Under the pieces are notes generated by a model. It was given only the letters and a program-made list of their open reading frames with translations, was not told the DNA's origin and did not search any database. A program made the position numbers and the translations under genes. Source: JAWOLE01 sp963815655 (GTDB taxonomy: Bacteria > Acidobacteriota > Thermoanaerobaculia > UBA5066 > Gp7-AA6). Taken from it: a DNA stretch of 64,000 bases. Shown here piece by piece: positions 52,002 to 60,846 of this stretch; the first letter of the stretch is position 1; each line of letters opens with the position of its first letter. The stretch lies in NCBI GenBank assembly GCA_963815655.1, contig CAWFHK010000001.1, positions 496,001 to 560,000 on the forward strand, written 5' to 3'.

Positions 52002-52418
52002 GTGAGGGTTCGGCTCGTATCGTCCACGCACTTCTCGGCTGCACACCGGCTGCACCGGGAGGATTGGGACGCGGAGAAGAATCGCCGAGTTTTCGACAAG
52101 TGCAACAATCCCAACGGGCACGGGCACACCTACATGCTCGAGGTGACGGTGGACGGGGAGATCGACCCGGAGACCGGGTACCTGATGGACTTCGGAGACC
52201 TGAAGCGCGCGATCCAGGAGAACGTCGTCCGGCACCTGGACCACCGGCACCTGAACTTCGACGTGGAATTCCTGCGCGGGAAGAACCCGACCGCCGAGAA
52301 CATCGCGGTCGGCATCTGGGGGCAGCTCGAGTCGAAGGTGGCCCCGGCACGGCTCGTGCGGATCGCGCTGGACGAGACGGAGAAGAACCGCGTCGTGTAC
52401 GAAGGAGGAAGGACATGA
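52002..52418 (+). CDS. 6-pyruvoyl tetrahydropterin synthase / QueD-like protein
   Basis: A 138-residue zinc enzyme. FSAAHRLH carries the first His, CNNPNGHGHTYMLEV the active Cys and the two His of the zinc site, and YLMDFGDLK and LDHRHLN the substrate pocket; a glutamate near the end (LDETEKN) completes it. It converts dihydroneopterin triphosphate in pterin or queuosine synthesis. GTG at 52002 is set by the TAGAAT box and family length. Overlaps PspC by 4 nt. Confidence 0.9.
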   Translation: MRVRLVSSTHFSAAHRLHREDWDAEKNRRVFDKCNNPNGHGHTYMLEVTVDGEIDPETGYLMDFGDLKRAIQENVVRHLDHRHLNFDVEFLRGKNPTAENIAVGIWGQLESKVAPARLVRIALDETEKNRVVYEGGRT

Positions 52419-52636
52419 GCAGCGTCCCGCCGCCGCGCCGGCTGACCCGGTCGAGCCGGCACAAGATGATCGCCGGGGTCTGCGGCGGCCTGGCCGAGTA
52501 TTTCCAGCTCGATCCGACCGTCGTCCGCGTCGCCTACGTTCTGATCTCGATCGTCTCGGTCGCCTTTCCGGGGATCCTCGCCTACATCATCCTGATGTTC
52601 GTCATGCCGCCTCCCGATCCGAGCTCCGCTCCGTGA
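52415..52636 (+). CDS. PspC-domain membrane protein
   Basis: A 73-residue protein: RRLTRSSRHKMIAGVCGGLA, EYFQLDPTVVRVAYVLISIV, AYIILMFVMPPP. One amphipathic stretch and one membrane helix match PspC. GGAGGAAGG precedes the ATG. Overlaps both neighbours by 4 nt. Role: membrane stress response. Confidence 0.9.
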   Translation: MSSVPPPRRLTRSSRHKMIAGVCGGLAEYFQLDPTVVRVAYVLISIVSVAFPGILAYIILMFVMPPPDPSSAP

Positions 52637-53418
52637 CCCGTCCCCGAATTCTCGCGACGAATGACGACGGCATCTTCTCGGAGGGAATCGAGAGGCTGGC
52701 CGCCGCCCTGTCGGAAGTCGGAGAGGTGTTCACGGTCGCCCCGGACCAGGAGAGGAGCGCCGCCGGCCATTCCCTGACGCTCCAGAGCCCCCTGCGGGCG
52801 AAGCTCGTGGGTCCCAACCGCTGGTCGGTGGACGGCACCCCGACCGACTGCGTCAACTGGGGAGTGCTGCACCTGCTGAAGGACCAGAGGCCGGCGCTCA
52901 TTTTCTCCGGCATCAACCTGGGCTTGAACCTCGGGGACGATGTGACCTACTCGGGCACGGTCTCCGCCGCGTTCGAGGGGACGCTCATCGGGATTCCCTC
53001 CGTCGCGATCTCGCAGGAGATCGAGACCGGGTTCACCTTCGACGCCGCGGCCGATTTCGTGCGGCGGCTCGCGCTCCGGCTGCTGGAGGAGCCGCTGCCT
53101 GCCGGGACTCTCGTCAACGTCAACATTCCCGCGGGAGAGCCGCAGGGCGTCCGGGTCGCCCGCCTGGGCAAGCGGCGCTACGGCGAAACGGTGATCGAGA
53201 AGACGGACCCGCGAGGCCGCCCGTACTACTGGATCGGCTCGACGATTCCCGCCGGGGAAGCCGAGGAAGGGACCGACATCAGCGCGATCGCGGAGAAGTT
53301 CATCTCGATGACGCCGCTGCACCTCGACCTGACCGACTACCGCTCGATGCAGGTCCTGGTCGAGATCGCCGACGGGATGCTGCAGACGGCCGCGCCGGCC
53401 GCGCAACCGAAACCCTGA
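52633..53418 (+). CDS. surE: 5'/3'-nucleotidase SurE
   Basis: A 261-residue phosphatase. ILATNDDGIFSEGIERLA has the Asp-Asp metal pair; APDQERSAAGHS, VDGTPTDCVNWGV and SGINLGLNLGDDVTYSGTVS are the other SurE motifs. It hydrolyses nucleoside 5'- and 3'-phosphates. GTG at 52633 overlaps the PspC stop. Often lies near pcm, which is about 4 kb further on here. Confidence 0.95.
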   Translation: MTRPRILATNDDGIFSEGIERLAAALSEVGEVFTVAPDQERSAAGHSLTLQSPLRAKLVGPNRWSVDGTPTDCVNWGVLHLLKDQRPALIFSGINLGLNLGDDVTYSGTVSAAFEGTLIGIPSVAISQEIETGFTFDAAADFVRRLALRLLEEPLPAGTLVNVNIPAGEPQGVRVARLGKRRYGETVIEKTDPRGRPYYWIGSTIPAGEAEEGTDISAIAEKFISMTPLHLDLTDYRSMQVLVEIADGMLQTAAPAAQPKP

Positions 53419-53440
53419 CCTGAGAAGAGAGTCCGCGGTG

Positions 53441-53890
53441 CTAGTGGAGGCGGCCTCTCCGGGGCGGCTGCTGCTTCGACACGGCGAGGCATTCCTCAAC
53501 CCTGGTCTTCTGTTCGACGGCCAACCGCGCAATGACCTGGTCCCTGACCGAGTCGAGCAACGCCTGCACGGCCTTCATGTCGTTGTTCAGGTCGAGCACG
53601 TCCTGTCCCAGGACGCTCGTGTCGGCTCCGGCCTCGAGGTCATCGTGGAGCTTTACGCGGTCGGCGTAGACCTTCCGGCGAGCCTCCTCAAGCTGCGGCC
53701 GGGCGGCTTCCACGATTGCTTTGATGTCGGCCCTCTGGGCGTCGGTGAGGTCGGCTGCGCGCAGGCAACGCAGGATGGGGAAGGCCAGTCCTTCCGTCTG
53801 CGCGATCGCCATGCGGTCCTGAGCCAGGCCGGGAAGGGCCAGCAGGGACAGGACGGCTGCGAGAGTCAGGGTGCGGCGAAAGGGTTTCAT
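53441..53890 (-). CDS. Spy/CpxP-like periplasmic protein
   Basis: A 149-residue protein with signal peptide (LTLAAVLSLLALPGLAQ) and helical LTxxQ-type motif LRAADLTDAQRADIKAIVEA. Two conserved cysteines (ILRCLRAADL, RVEECLAVS) could form a bond. The family holds periplasmic chaperone or metal-stress proteins. A paralogue follows at 54030-54497. Confidence 0.75.
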   Translation of the reverse strand: MKPFRRTLTLAAVLSLLALPGLAQDRMAIAQTEGLAFPILRCLRAADLTDAQRADIKAIVEAARPQLEEARRKVYADRVKLHDDLEAGADTSVLGQDVLDLNNDMKAVQALLDSVRDQVIARLAVEQKTRVEECLAVSKQQPPRRGRLH

Positions 53891-54029
53891 TCCGACCTCC
53901 TTTTGGCGGGACGCTGCCTTTATTCTGTACGAAAAGGTGACGCGGGAGCAAGTCCGCTGTTGATGTTCCCTCCGAAAACAGTGGGGACGCCGCCGCTCGG
54001 ACTTCGTCTTCGCGGCGGCTCCCGTCCGG

Positions 54030-54497
54030 CTAGAACTCGGGTCCCCCGCGCGGACCCCTCCGCCCGCCGCGCGAATCGAGGCAGGACTGCACCCTGGCCT
54101 TCTGGTCCCCGCTCAGCGTGCCGAGGATCCGGTCCCGGAGGGCCGCGTGGTCGTCGCGGAGCTTTTTGGAGGCGGCTTGAGTGTCCAGGAAGTCCTGGCC
54201 GATGACGGACTTGTCGGCTCCGGCGTCGGTGTCGGTACGGAGCTTCGTGCGGGCCGACCGGATCGCGGCAACGTCCGCGTCGAAACCGGGCCGGGCCGCG
54301 TCGAAGAAAGCCTTGACGTTCGCCTTCTGGGCGTCCGTCAGGTCTGCCGATCGAAGGCAGCGCATCGCGCTGCCGTGTCCTCGTCCGTGTCCTCTTCCGG
54401 CGAATCCCGCCGCGGGGCGGTCTCCAGCCAGGACCGGGAGCGCGAGGAGCGCGGCGAAAGACGCCGCGAGAGCAATCGTCTTGGAAAGTTGGCTCAT
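54030..54497 (-). CDS. Spy/CpxP-like periplasmic protein (second copy)
   Basis: A 155-residue paralogue: signal peptide (LAASFAALLALPVLAG), a His/Gly-rich patch (GRGHGRGHG) that may bind metal, then AMRCLRSADLTDAQKANVKA and a final Cys in RVQSCLDS. The order of motifs matches the first copy. ATG at 54497. Confidence 0.75.
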   Translation of the reverse strand: MSQLSKTIALAASFAALLALPVLAGDRPAAGFAGRGHGRGHGSAMRCLRSADLTDAQKANVKAFFDAARPGFDADVAAIRSARTKLRTDTDAGADKSVIGQDFLDTQAASKKLRDDHAALRDRILGTLSGDQKARVQSCLDSRGGRRGPRGGPEF

Positions 54498-54596
54498 GGG
54501 AATTTCAGGTCTCCTTTCGTTGGCCGGCCCTGTGCCGGCCCACGCTAAAGAGACGACGGAGGGGGACGGGGGATTACGAGTCGGACGGTCCGGACT

Positions 54597-56654
54597 CTAA
54601 TAGGCGAGCGTCTTGCGGACGGCCGCGAGGACCTTCTCGGTGCTGGGGAGGATGGCGCGTTCCAGGATCCGGTTGAACCCGACGGCTGTGAATTCGGAGC
54701 CGACGCGCGCGATCGGAGCGTCGAGCCACGGGAAGGCGGTCTCCTGGATCTGCGAGGCGATCTCCCCGCCGAACCCGCCGTGCACCTTGTCCTCGTGCGC
54801 GACGACGACCCGGCCGGTCTTCTGGACCGATCGCCGGATCGCTTCGATGTCCATCGGCACGAGCGACCGCAGGTCGAGCACCTCGACGCTCTTTCCTTCG
54901 GCCTCGAGCTTCTTCGCCGCTTCGAGGGCGAAGTGCACGGGAGTGCCGTAGGCGACGATCGTCAGGTCCGTTCCCTCGCGGCGCAGCCGCGCCTTTCCGA
55001 AGGGAACGGCGAACTCCGCCGGCACGTTCGCCTTCGCCATCGGGTTGTTGTAGAGAAACTTCGGCTCGAGGTAGAGCGTCAGCCCGCGCGAGCGGATCGC
55101 CGTCCGCAGCAACCCGGCCGCGTCGTCCGCGAAGGCGGGACAGACGATCCGGATGCCCGGCAGCGTCGTGAGCCACCCTTCGATGTTCTGCGAATGATAG
55201 AGGCCGCCGCCGATGTAACCGCCGGAGGCCAGCCGCACGGTGACGTTCGGCACGTACTTCCCGTTGGTCCGCCAGTACTCGTGCGACATCTCGACCATCT
55301 GCTCCGCGGCCGGCCAGAAGTAGTCGGCGAACTCCGCGCCTTCGACGACGACACGGATCTTGTCGTTCAGGCGCGAGAACCCATCCGAGGTGCCGAGGAT
55401 GAAGTCCTCCGCCAGCGGGCCGTTGAAGACGCGCTTTGGCCCGAACTCCTGCTGCATCCCCTTCGTGACGTTGAAGACGCCCCCCTTGTCGCGGTAGGCG
55501 ACGTCCTGGCCCCAGATGTAGGTGTCGGGGTTCGCGCGGAACTCCGCCTTCAGCGTCGCGTTGATCGCCTGCACCATGGTCTCCGGGTCGCCCGACCCGT
55601 CCGGCAGCCCTTCCGGCCAGTCCTTCGGGACCCAGGGCTCGGGCTCGACGAAGTCGTGGATCGAGGCGGGGTCGGGATCGGGCGCGGTCCGGGTGCGGTC
55701 GGCCGCCTCCTCGTAGATCCGCTGGTTGCGCACCTCGATGGCGGCGATCTCCTCCTCGTTGACGAGGCCGTTGTCGATCAGCGTGCGGCGAAAGCGGGGA
55801 AGGGGATCTGCAGCGCGGGCCGCCTCCAGCTCCTCGGGCGTCCGGTAGAGCTCGTGCCGGTCCGAATTGGAATGAGAGTGGATGCGCACACAGGTCGCGT
55901 GCACGATCGCGCATCCGGCGCCGGTGCGGACGTACTCGACCGCCTCCCGCATGGCTCGGAAGGAGTCGAAGACGTCGAGGCCATCGCAATGGACGATCTT
56001 CAGGTTCAAGAAGCCGGAGAAGTTGTCGGAGGCGTACGGGTTGGCGGTCTGGTCGTTCTTCGGGACCGAGATGCCGTAGCCGTTGTCCTGGACGACGAAC
56101 ACGACCGGCAGCTTCTCGCGCGAGGCGCCGTTGACCGCCTCGTAGAAGTAGCCCTCCGAGACCGAGGACTCGCCGACCGAGCAGAAGACGATCGAGTCCC
56201 TGCCGTACGTCTTGATCGCGCGGCCGAGGCCCGCGGCGTGCTGGGCGTGGTTGGCTACGCAGGAGGAGACGTTCTGGATGCCGATCTCGGGCTTGGCGAA
56301 GTGGTTGGACATGTGCCGGCCGCCGGAGGCGACGTCGGTCGCCTTCGACATGCCGTTCAAGAGGATCTCCTCGGCCGTCAGGCCCGCCGCGACGCAGGTC
56401 GCCAGGTCCCGGTAGTAGGGAAAGAGGTAGTCCCGGTTGGGGCGGAACGTCATCCCGAGGGCGAGCTGGATCGCGTCGTGGCCGGCGCATGGGGCGTGAT
56501 AGCTCCACCCGAGCCCCTGCTTCAGGTAGTTCGGCGCCTTGTCGTCGAGCACCCGGGACAGGTGCATGAGGCCGTACCATTTCTTCAATTCCTCCCGCGA
56601 AATATCGGGATGTCCCGACACACGGGTCAGCTCTGCGGTCTCTTGGGGCGTCAA
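54597..56654 (-). CDS. fused alpha-beta E1 component of a 2-oxoacid dehydrogenase
   Basis: A 685-residue protein. The first 330 residues are E1 alpha (SVGESSVSEGYFYEAVNGA then VQDNGYGISVP, with GES in place of GDG), and residues 345-685 are E1 beta (YIWGQDVAYRDKGGVF; GRVVVAHEDKVHGGFGGEIA). It probably decarboxylates branched-chain 2-oxoacids, whose products would feed the mutase. TTG at 56654 is chosen because GGAGGAGA precedes it. Different from the two-gene E1 at the window's left edge. Confidence 0.9.
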   Translation of the reverse strand: MTPQETAELTRVSGHPDISREELKKWYGLMHLSRVLDDKAPNYLKQGLGWSYHAPCAGHDAIQLALGMTFRPNRDYLFPYYRDLATCVAAGLTAEEILLNGMSKATDVASGGRHMSNHFAKPEIGIQNVSSCVANHAQHAAGLGRAIKTYGRDSIVFCSVGESSVSEGYFYEAVNGASREKLPVVFVVQDNGYGISVPKNDQTANPYASDNFSGFLNLKIVHCDGLDVFDSFRAMREAVEYVRTGAGCAIVHATCVRIHSHSNSDRHELYRTPEELEAARAADPLPRFRRTLIDNGLVNEEEIAAIEVRNQRIYEEAADRTRTAPDPDPASIHDFVEPEPWVPKDWPEGLPDGSGDPETMVQAINATLKAEFRANPDTYIWGQDVAYRDKGGVFNVTKGMQQEFGPKRVFNGPLAEDFILGTSDGFSRLNDKIRVVVEGAEFADYFWPAAEQMVEMSHEYWRTNGKYVPNVTVRLASGGYIGGGLYHSQNIEGWLTTLPGIRIVCPAFADDAAGLLRTAIRSRGLTLYLEPKFLYNNPMAKANVPAEFAVPFGKARLRREGTDLTIVAYGTPVHFALEAAKKLEAEGKSVEVLDLRSLVPMDIEAIRRSVQKTGRVVVAHEDKVHGGFGGEIASQIQETAFPWLDAPIARVGSEFTAVGFNRILERAILPSTEKVLAAVRKTLAY

Positions 56655-56741
56655 ATCTCCTCCGCTTGGAAAAGAACGCCATTCTAACCCGCGCGATTTC
56701 AGCGGGCCCCGCCGCGCGGAAATCCCTTAGGATAGAGACAC

Positions 56742-57419
56742 ATGCCATTGAGAGCCGAGCGGCCGGCGTCGGCGGAGCGGGAGGCCGCCCTGCGGCGCGA
56801 GATGGTGGACCGTTTCGTCGAGCCGCGGGGGGTGGACGACCCCCGGGTGCTGGACGCCCTTCGCCGGGTTCCCCGGCACCGTTTCGTTCCGGAGCCCCTC
56901 CGGGCCAAGGCCTACGGCGACCACTCGCTTCCCATCGGGCACGGGCAGACGATCTCGCAACCTTACGTCGTGGGGCTGATGACGCAGCGCCTGGCGCTCG
57001 AGCCCGGGCACAAGGTCCTCGAGATCGGCACCGGCTCGGGGTACCAGGCCGCCGTCCTTTCGCTCCTGGCGCGATCGGTCTATTCGCTCGAGCGGATCGA
57101 CGATCTCGCCCGCGCCGCGGCGGCGACGCTGCGCTCGATCGGCTGCGACAACGTGTCGGTGAAGGCCTTCGACGGGACGTACGGGTATCCGGCCGCGGCT
57201 CCCTACGACAGGATCCTCGTGACCGCGGGAAGCGACGAAGTGCCCGAGCCGTTGCTCAAGCAACTCAAGGTCGGCGGAAAACTGGTCGTCCCGATCGGTC
57301 CTCCGCACCGGCAGCGCCTGCGCGTGGTCCGGCGGCGCAAGGACCACTTCGGCCAGGAGGACGGCGAAGAGGTTGTCTTCGTGCCTCTCCTGGGCCGATT
57401 CGGCCGGGATGGGGCCTAG
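56742..57419 (+). CDS. pcm: protein-L-isoaspartate O-methyltransferase
   Basis: A 225-residue repair methyltransferase: HRFVPEPLRAKAYGDHSLPI, GHGQTISQPYVVGLMTQ, VLEIGTGSGYQAAVLSLLAR and YDRILVTAGSDEVPEPLLKQ. It methylates damaged aspartyl residues using SAM. A TAGGAT box lies 8 nt before the ATG. Its end overlaps the acylphosphatase start by 11 nt. Confidence 0.95.
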   Translation: MPLRAERPASAEREAALRREMVDRFVEPRGVDDPRVLDALRRVPRHRFVPEPLRAKAYGDHSLPIGHGQTISQPYVVGLMTQRLALEPGHKVLEIGTGSGYQAAVLSLLARSVYSLERIDDLARAAAATLRSIGCDNVSVKAFDGTYGYPAAAPYDRILVTAGSDEVPEPLLKQLKVGGKLVVPIGPPHRQRLRVVRRRKDHFGQEDGEEVVFVPLLGRFGRDGA

Positions 57420-57711
57420 CCGACTGCTGAGCAGGCCGGTCGTGATCGCGCGGCGCGCCGTCGTCTCGGGCCGGGTCCAGGGGGTCGGGTTTCGCTTCTT
57501 CGCCGAGCGGGCCGCCCGCGACTCGGGTGTGAAGGGATGGGTCCGCAACCGCGCCGACGGGACTGTCGAGACATTCGTGGAGGGCGAACCCGGAGCGGTC
57601 GCCCGGTACCTCGAGCGCCTGCGAGCGGGACCGGGCGGGAGCCGGGTCGCGTCGCTCGTCGAGGAGGAAGCGGACCTGGAAGGGCACGCCACCTTCGAGA
57701 TCACGGGATAA
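57409..57711 (+). CDS. acyP: acylphosphatase
   Basis: A 100-residue protein with RAVVSGRVQGVGFRFFAERA (catalytic Arg) and KGWVRNRADGTVETFVEGEP (catalytic Asn). ATG at 57409 or a GTG near 57439 is possible; homology starts near the latter. Hydrolyses carboxyl-phosphate bonds. Part of the pcm-acyP-apt cluster. Confidence 0.92.
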   Translation: MGPSRLLSRPVVIARRAVVSGRVQGVGFRFFAERAARDSGVKGWVRNRADGTVETFVEGEPGAVARYLERLRAGPGGSRVASLVEEEADLEGHATFEITG

Positions 57712-57718
57712 TGGCTCC

Positions 57719-58234
57719 ATGACCGACCTGCGCGCCTTCGTCCGCGACATCCCCGATTTCCCCTCGCCGGGGATTCTGTTTCGCGACATCACGCCGCTGC
57801 TCGCCTCTCCGGAGGCCTTCCAGCAGGCGGTCGCCGCGATGGCGGAGCCCTTCCGAGCCGATCCTCCCGACAAGGTCCTGGGGATCGAGGCCCGCGGGTT
57901 CATGTTCGGGGCCGCGCTCGCGCGGTACCTCGACGTCGGGTTCGTCCCCGTCCGGAAGCCGGGGAAGCTCCCGCGGGAGACCTACAGCGTCAGTTACGGG
58001 CTCGAATACGGCCGGGACTGCCTGGAGATCCACACCGACGCCTGCCGGTCGGGGGAGAGAGTCCTCGTCGCCGACGACGTGCTCGCGACCGGCGGCACCG
58101 CCCGGGCGGCAGCGGAGCTCGTCGACCGGCTCGGAGCCGTGGTCGCCGGCATGACGTTTTTCATAGAGCTGGAAGGCCTCAAGGGCCGCGCCCAGCTCGC
58201 CGCGCGAAGGCTGCATTCCGTTCTTCTGCTCTGA
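57719..58234 (+). CDS. apt: adenine phosphoribosyltransferase
   Basis: A 171-residue enzyme. FRDITPLLASPEAF is conserved at the N-terminus, GIEARGFMFGAALA follows, and VLVADDVLATGGTARAA is the PRPP-binding motif. It salvages adenine to AMP. ATG at 57719, 7 nt after the acylphosphatase stop; GATAAT lies 6 nt upstream. Confidence 0.96.
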   Translation: MTDLRAFVRDIPDFPSPGILFRDITPLLASPEAFQQAVAAMAEPFRADPPDKVLGIEARGFMFGAALARYLDVGFVPVRKPGKLPRETYSVSYGLEYGRDCLEIHTDACRSGERVLVADDVLATGGTARAAAELVDRLGAVVAGMTFFIELEGLKGRAQLAARRLHSVLLL

Positions 58235-58246
58235 TCCCCCTCCTGC

Positions 58247-58252
58247 TACAAT
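58247..58252 (+). promoter_or_regulatory. -10 box upstream of the REC-EAL gene
   Basis: TACAAT lies 54 nt before the ATG at 58307, leaving a leader of about 47 nt. In contrast to many genes here, the transcript would have a real leader. Confidence 0.4.
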
Positions 58253-58306
58253 GACGCCTCCTTCGAAGACATCTCCGGAATCACAACCTTCAGAGCCTGA
58301 CGCCTG

Positions 58307-60004
58307 ATGTCCGCAGAGAAGATCCTGATCGTTGACGACGATGACGACATCCTGCTGATCGTCCAGACGATCCTCACCTCGGCGGGCTACTCGACCTTCG
58401 CGGCGCGCAACGGCCGGGAGGGCGTGGACATGGCGCTGCAGCTCCAGCCCGACCTGATCCTCCTGGACGTCATGATGCCGGAGCTCTCGGGGTGGGAGGT
58501 CTGCACGACGCTGAAGAATGCCCCGGAAACGCGGCAGATCCCGGTCGCCATGTTGACGGTCAAGAGCGAGATCCGGGACCTCATCACGGGCATGCAGGTC
58601 GGAGCGGACGACTACGTGACGAAGCCGTTCACGCGGCGGCGGCTCCTCTCCACCGTTCGCAAGCTCCTCGACGAGCGGGGCGAGGCCGCGTCCTCGGCCT
58701 ACCTGCCGACGGAGAACGAGGACGTCCGCTTCCGCAACCTGCTCTTCGACCCGATCACCGAGCTTCCGACGGTTCCCGTCATCATCGATGCCCTGAGGGA
58801 CCGTCTCCTGGACAGCCGCGACCTGGGGGTCCTCGTCGTGGACGTCGAGCAGTACAGCCACATCGAGGACGCCTACGGCTGGGAGGTCTTCGACAGTCTC
58901 CTGCGGGCCGCGGCCAAGGCCCTTCGCCGGATGCTCGGGACCGTCTTCGCGACGGAGGACTTCGTCGCCGTGAACCGGGCGGGCGGATCGGACTTCTACG
59001 TTTTCACGACGCTCGAGGCGGCCGAGGATTCGCTGAGCCGCCTCCAGCGCAAGGCGCGGCAGGTGGAGGAGTCCCTGCGCGGCACGCTCGACGAGGCCTT
59101 CGGGCCCCGCATCCACAAGCGGATCGGCGTCTTCGTCGGGCACACGGTCATCCAGTCCAACCCCCAGATGAGGATCGAGCGCCTCGTGTACCGCGCGCTG
59201 CGCCAGGCGATCGCCATCGCGACGACCAAGGAAGGGGAGCGGCAGGCGCGCCTGCGCGAGACCTTCAAGGAGATCCTGCGCAAGCGCCGCATCCGGACCG
59301 TCTACCAGCCGATCTTCGACCTGAGCACGATGGAGGTCTTCGGCCACGAGGCGCTGACGAGGGGTCCCGTGGACACGGCCTTCGAGAGCCCCGAGCTCCT
59401 TTTCGAGTTCGCCGGCGACCACGAGGCCACCTGGGACCTCGAGCAGCTCTGCATCGAGTCCTCGGCCGGTCATTACGACGGCTCGGGATCCGGGCTGCTC
59501 TTCCTCAACGTGGAAGCGGATTCGGTCGCCTCGCTCGCCGCCCGGCCGGGGGCGCTCGCGCCCCTCGAGCACCTGCGCCACAAGGTCGTCCTGGAAGTGA
59601 CGGAGCGTTCCGCCATCCGCGACGTGCCGGTCTTCCGCGAGGCCCTCGAGTCGCTCCGGCGCCAGGGGTTCCGGATCGCCATCGACGACGCGGGATCGGG
59701 CTATGCCTCGCTCCAGTCGATCGCCGAGCTGCGCCCGAACTTCCTGAAGGTCGCCAACACCCTCGTCACCGGCCTCCACGGCGACACGATCAAGCGGGAC
59801 GTCGTGGAGATGCTCGTGAACCTCTCCCGCCGCATCGACGCCGCCTGCGTGGCCGAGGGGATCGAAACGCCCGAAGACCTCGAGGAATGCCGGCGACTCG
59901 GGATCCCGTTGGGCCAGGGCTTCTACCTCGGGGTCCCGGAAGAGATCGCCGCCTCCACCCCCGCGCGGGAATTCGGCCGGCGCCTCAAGCAGCACAACGC
60001 GTAG
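58307..60004 (+). CDS. response regulator with degenerate GGDEF and EAL domains
   Basis: A 565-residue protein. Receiver domain: VDDDDDILL, LILLDVMMPELSG (Asp) and VTKPFTRRRL (Lys). The GGDEF-like domain has AGGSDF where GGDEF should be, so it is unlikely to make c-di-GMP. The EAL domain keeps GHEALTRG, FLNVEADS, LEVTERS, IDDAGSGYASL, FLKVANTLV and VAEGIETPEDL, so it probably hydrolyses c-di-GMP when activated. Confidence 0.93.
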   Translation: MSAEKILIVDDDDDILLIVQTILTSAGYSTFAARNGREGVDMALQLQPDLILLDVMMPELSGWEVCTTLKNAPETRQIPVAMLTVKSEIRDLITGMQVGADDYVTKPFTRRRLLSTVRKLLDERGEAASSAYLPTENEDVRFRNLLFDPITELPTVPVIIDALRDRLLDSRDLGVLVVDVEQYSHIEDAYGWEVFDSLLRAAAKALRRMLGTVFATEDFVAVNRAGGSDFYVFTTLEAAEDSLSRLQRKARQVEESLRGTLDEAFGPRIHKRIGVFVGHTVIQSNPQMRIERLVYRALRQAIAIATTKEGERQARLRETFKEILRKRRIRTVYQPIFDLSTMEVFGHEALTRGPVDTAFESPELLFEFAGDHEATWDLEQLCIESSAGHYDGSGSGLLFLNVEADSVASLAARPGALAPLEHLRHKVVLEVTERSAIRDVPVFREALESLRRQGFRIAIDDAGSGYASLQSIAELRPNFLKVANTLVTGLHGDTIKRDVVEMLVNLSRRIDAACVAEGIETPEDLEECRRLGIPLGQGFYLGVPEEIAASTPAREFGRRLKQHNA

Positions 60005-60165
60005 GCGTCCTCCGCGGAGGACGAACCGACCCTTCTCCAGGTCCCGAACGAGATGTCGTCGCCGGGCCGGTCCTTCCAAATGACGTTGCAGCAACCACTT
60101 GGCGTTATCGCTCGGTGGATCGTCCCTGGCTCCGAACTTGCTCTGACCTCAGGCGGAGGAATCAG

Positions 60166-60675
60166 ATGAAAGTGTCAATCGCACGAATCCTCGGTTCTGT
60201 TCTCGGCCTGCTGGCTGTCTTCGCGTTCACGGCCCTCGGCGCGGACCAGCCGTATGTGGGCCTCGGGAAGCAGCTCGCCGGGCACTATCAGGGAATCGCC
60301 GGCCCCGCGAACAAGCTCCGGGTCATCATTCAGCCCTCGCGACCGGTCCTCCAGGAGCAGCGCTTCAGCGTCACGGTCCAGGGAACCTACAACGGCAACA
60401 ACGTCCGCTTCCACGGACTCCTGTCGCTCGAGCCGCAGGGCGAAACGGCGCGCTTGATCTGGGCGACCCGGCGCTCCGACTGCCAGGTCGACATCCATCC
60501 CAAGGGCGACGGCTTTGTCGGCGTGACTCTTCCGGGCGCCTGCGAGACCGCGTTCCAGAACCCGATCACCGGAAAGTGGGAGTTCCAGACCGAGCCCGGC
60601 TCCTTCCGCTTGAAGAGCGTCGACACCGGCGAGACCCTTCGCTTCCGAAAGGTGAAGTCCGTGACGTCGAAGTGA
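60166..60675 (+). CDS. secreted lipocalin-like protein of unknown function
   Basis: A 169-residue protein with signal peptide (LGSVLGLLAVFAFTALGA) and a beta-barrel-like mature part (LRVIIQPSRPVLQEQRFSVT, YNGNNVRFHGLLSLEPQGET, KWEFQTEPGSFRLKSV). Two Cys (SDCQVDIH, PGACETAF) could pair. Resembles CpeT/lipocalin-type sequences by pattern only. GGAGGA precedes the ATG. Confidence 0.7.
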   Translation: MKVSIARILGSVLGLLAVFAFTALGADQPYVGLGKQLAGHYQGIAGPANKLRVIIQPSRPVLQEQRFSVTVQGTYNGNNVRFHGLLSLEPQGETARLIWATRRSDCQVDIHPKGDGFVGVTLPGACETAFQNPITGKWEFQTEPGSFRLKSVDTGETLRFRKVKSVTSK

Positions 60676-60726
60676 CTCTCCCGGGCGGCGCCACCCGCGA
60701 GCAGGCCTGCTAGAGTGTTCCGCCGC

Positions 60727-60803
60727 GGGGCCGTAGCTCAGGTGGATAGAGCAAGAGTTTCCTAAACTCTAGGTCGGCGGTTCGAGTCCGCCCGGCCCCA
60801 CCA
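60727..60803 (+). tRNA. tRNA-Arg(CCU)
   Basis: A 77-nt gene with encoded CCA. Acceptor GGGGCCG/CGGCCCC, anticodon stem AGAGT/ACTCT around TTCCTAA (anticodon CCT). TAGAGT at 60711-60716 lies 10 nt before it and is a likely -10 box. Confidence 0.96.
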
Positions 60804-60846
60804 CCGACCGGGGCTGGAGCGACGAGCTGGAACGAGGAAGACCGGG

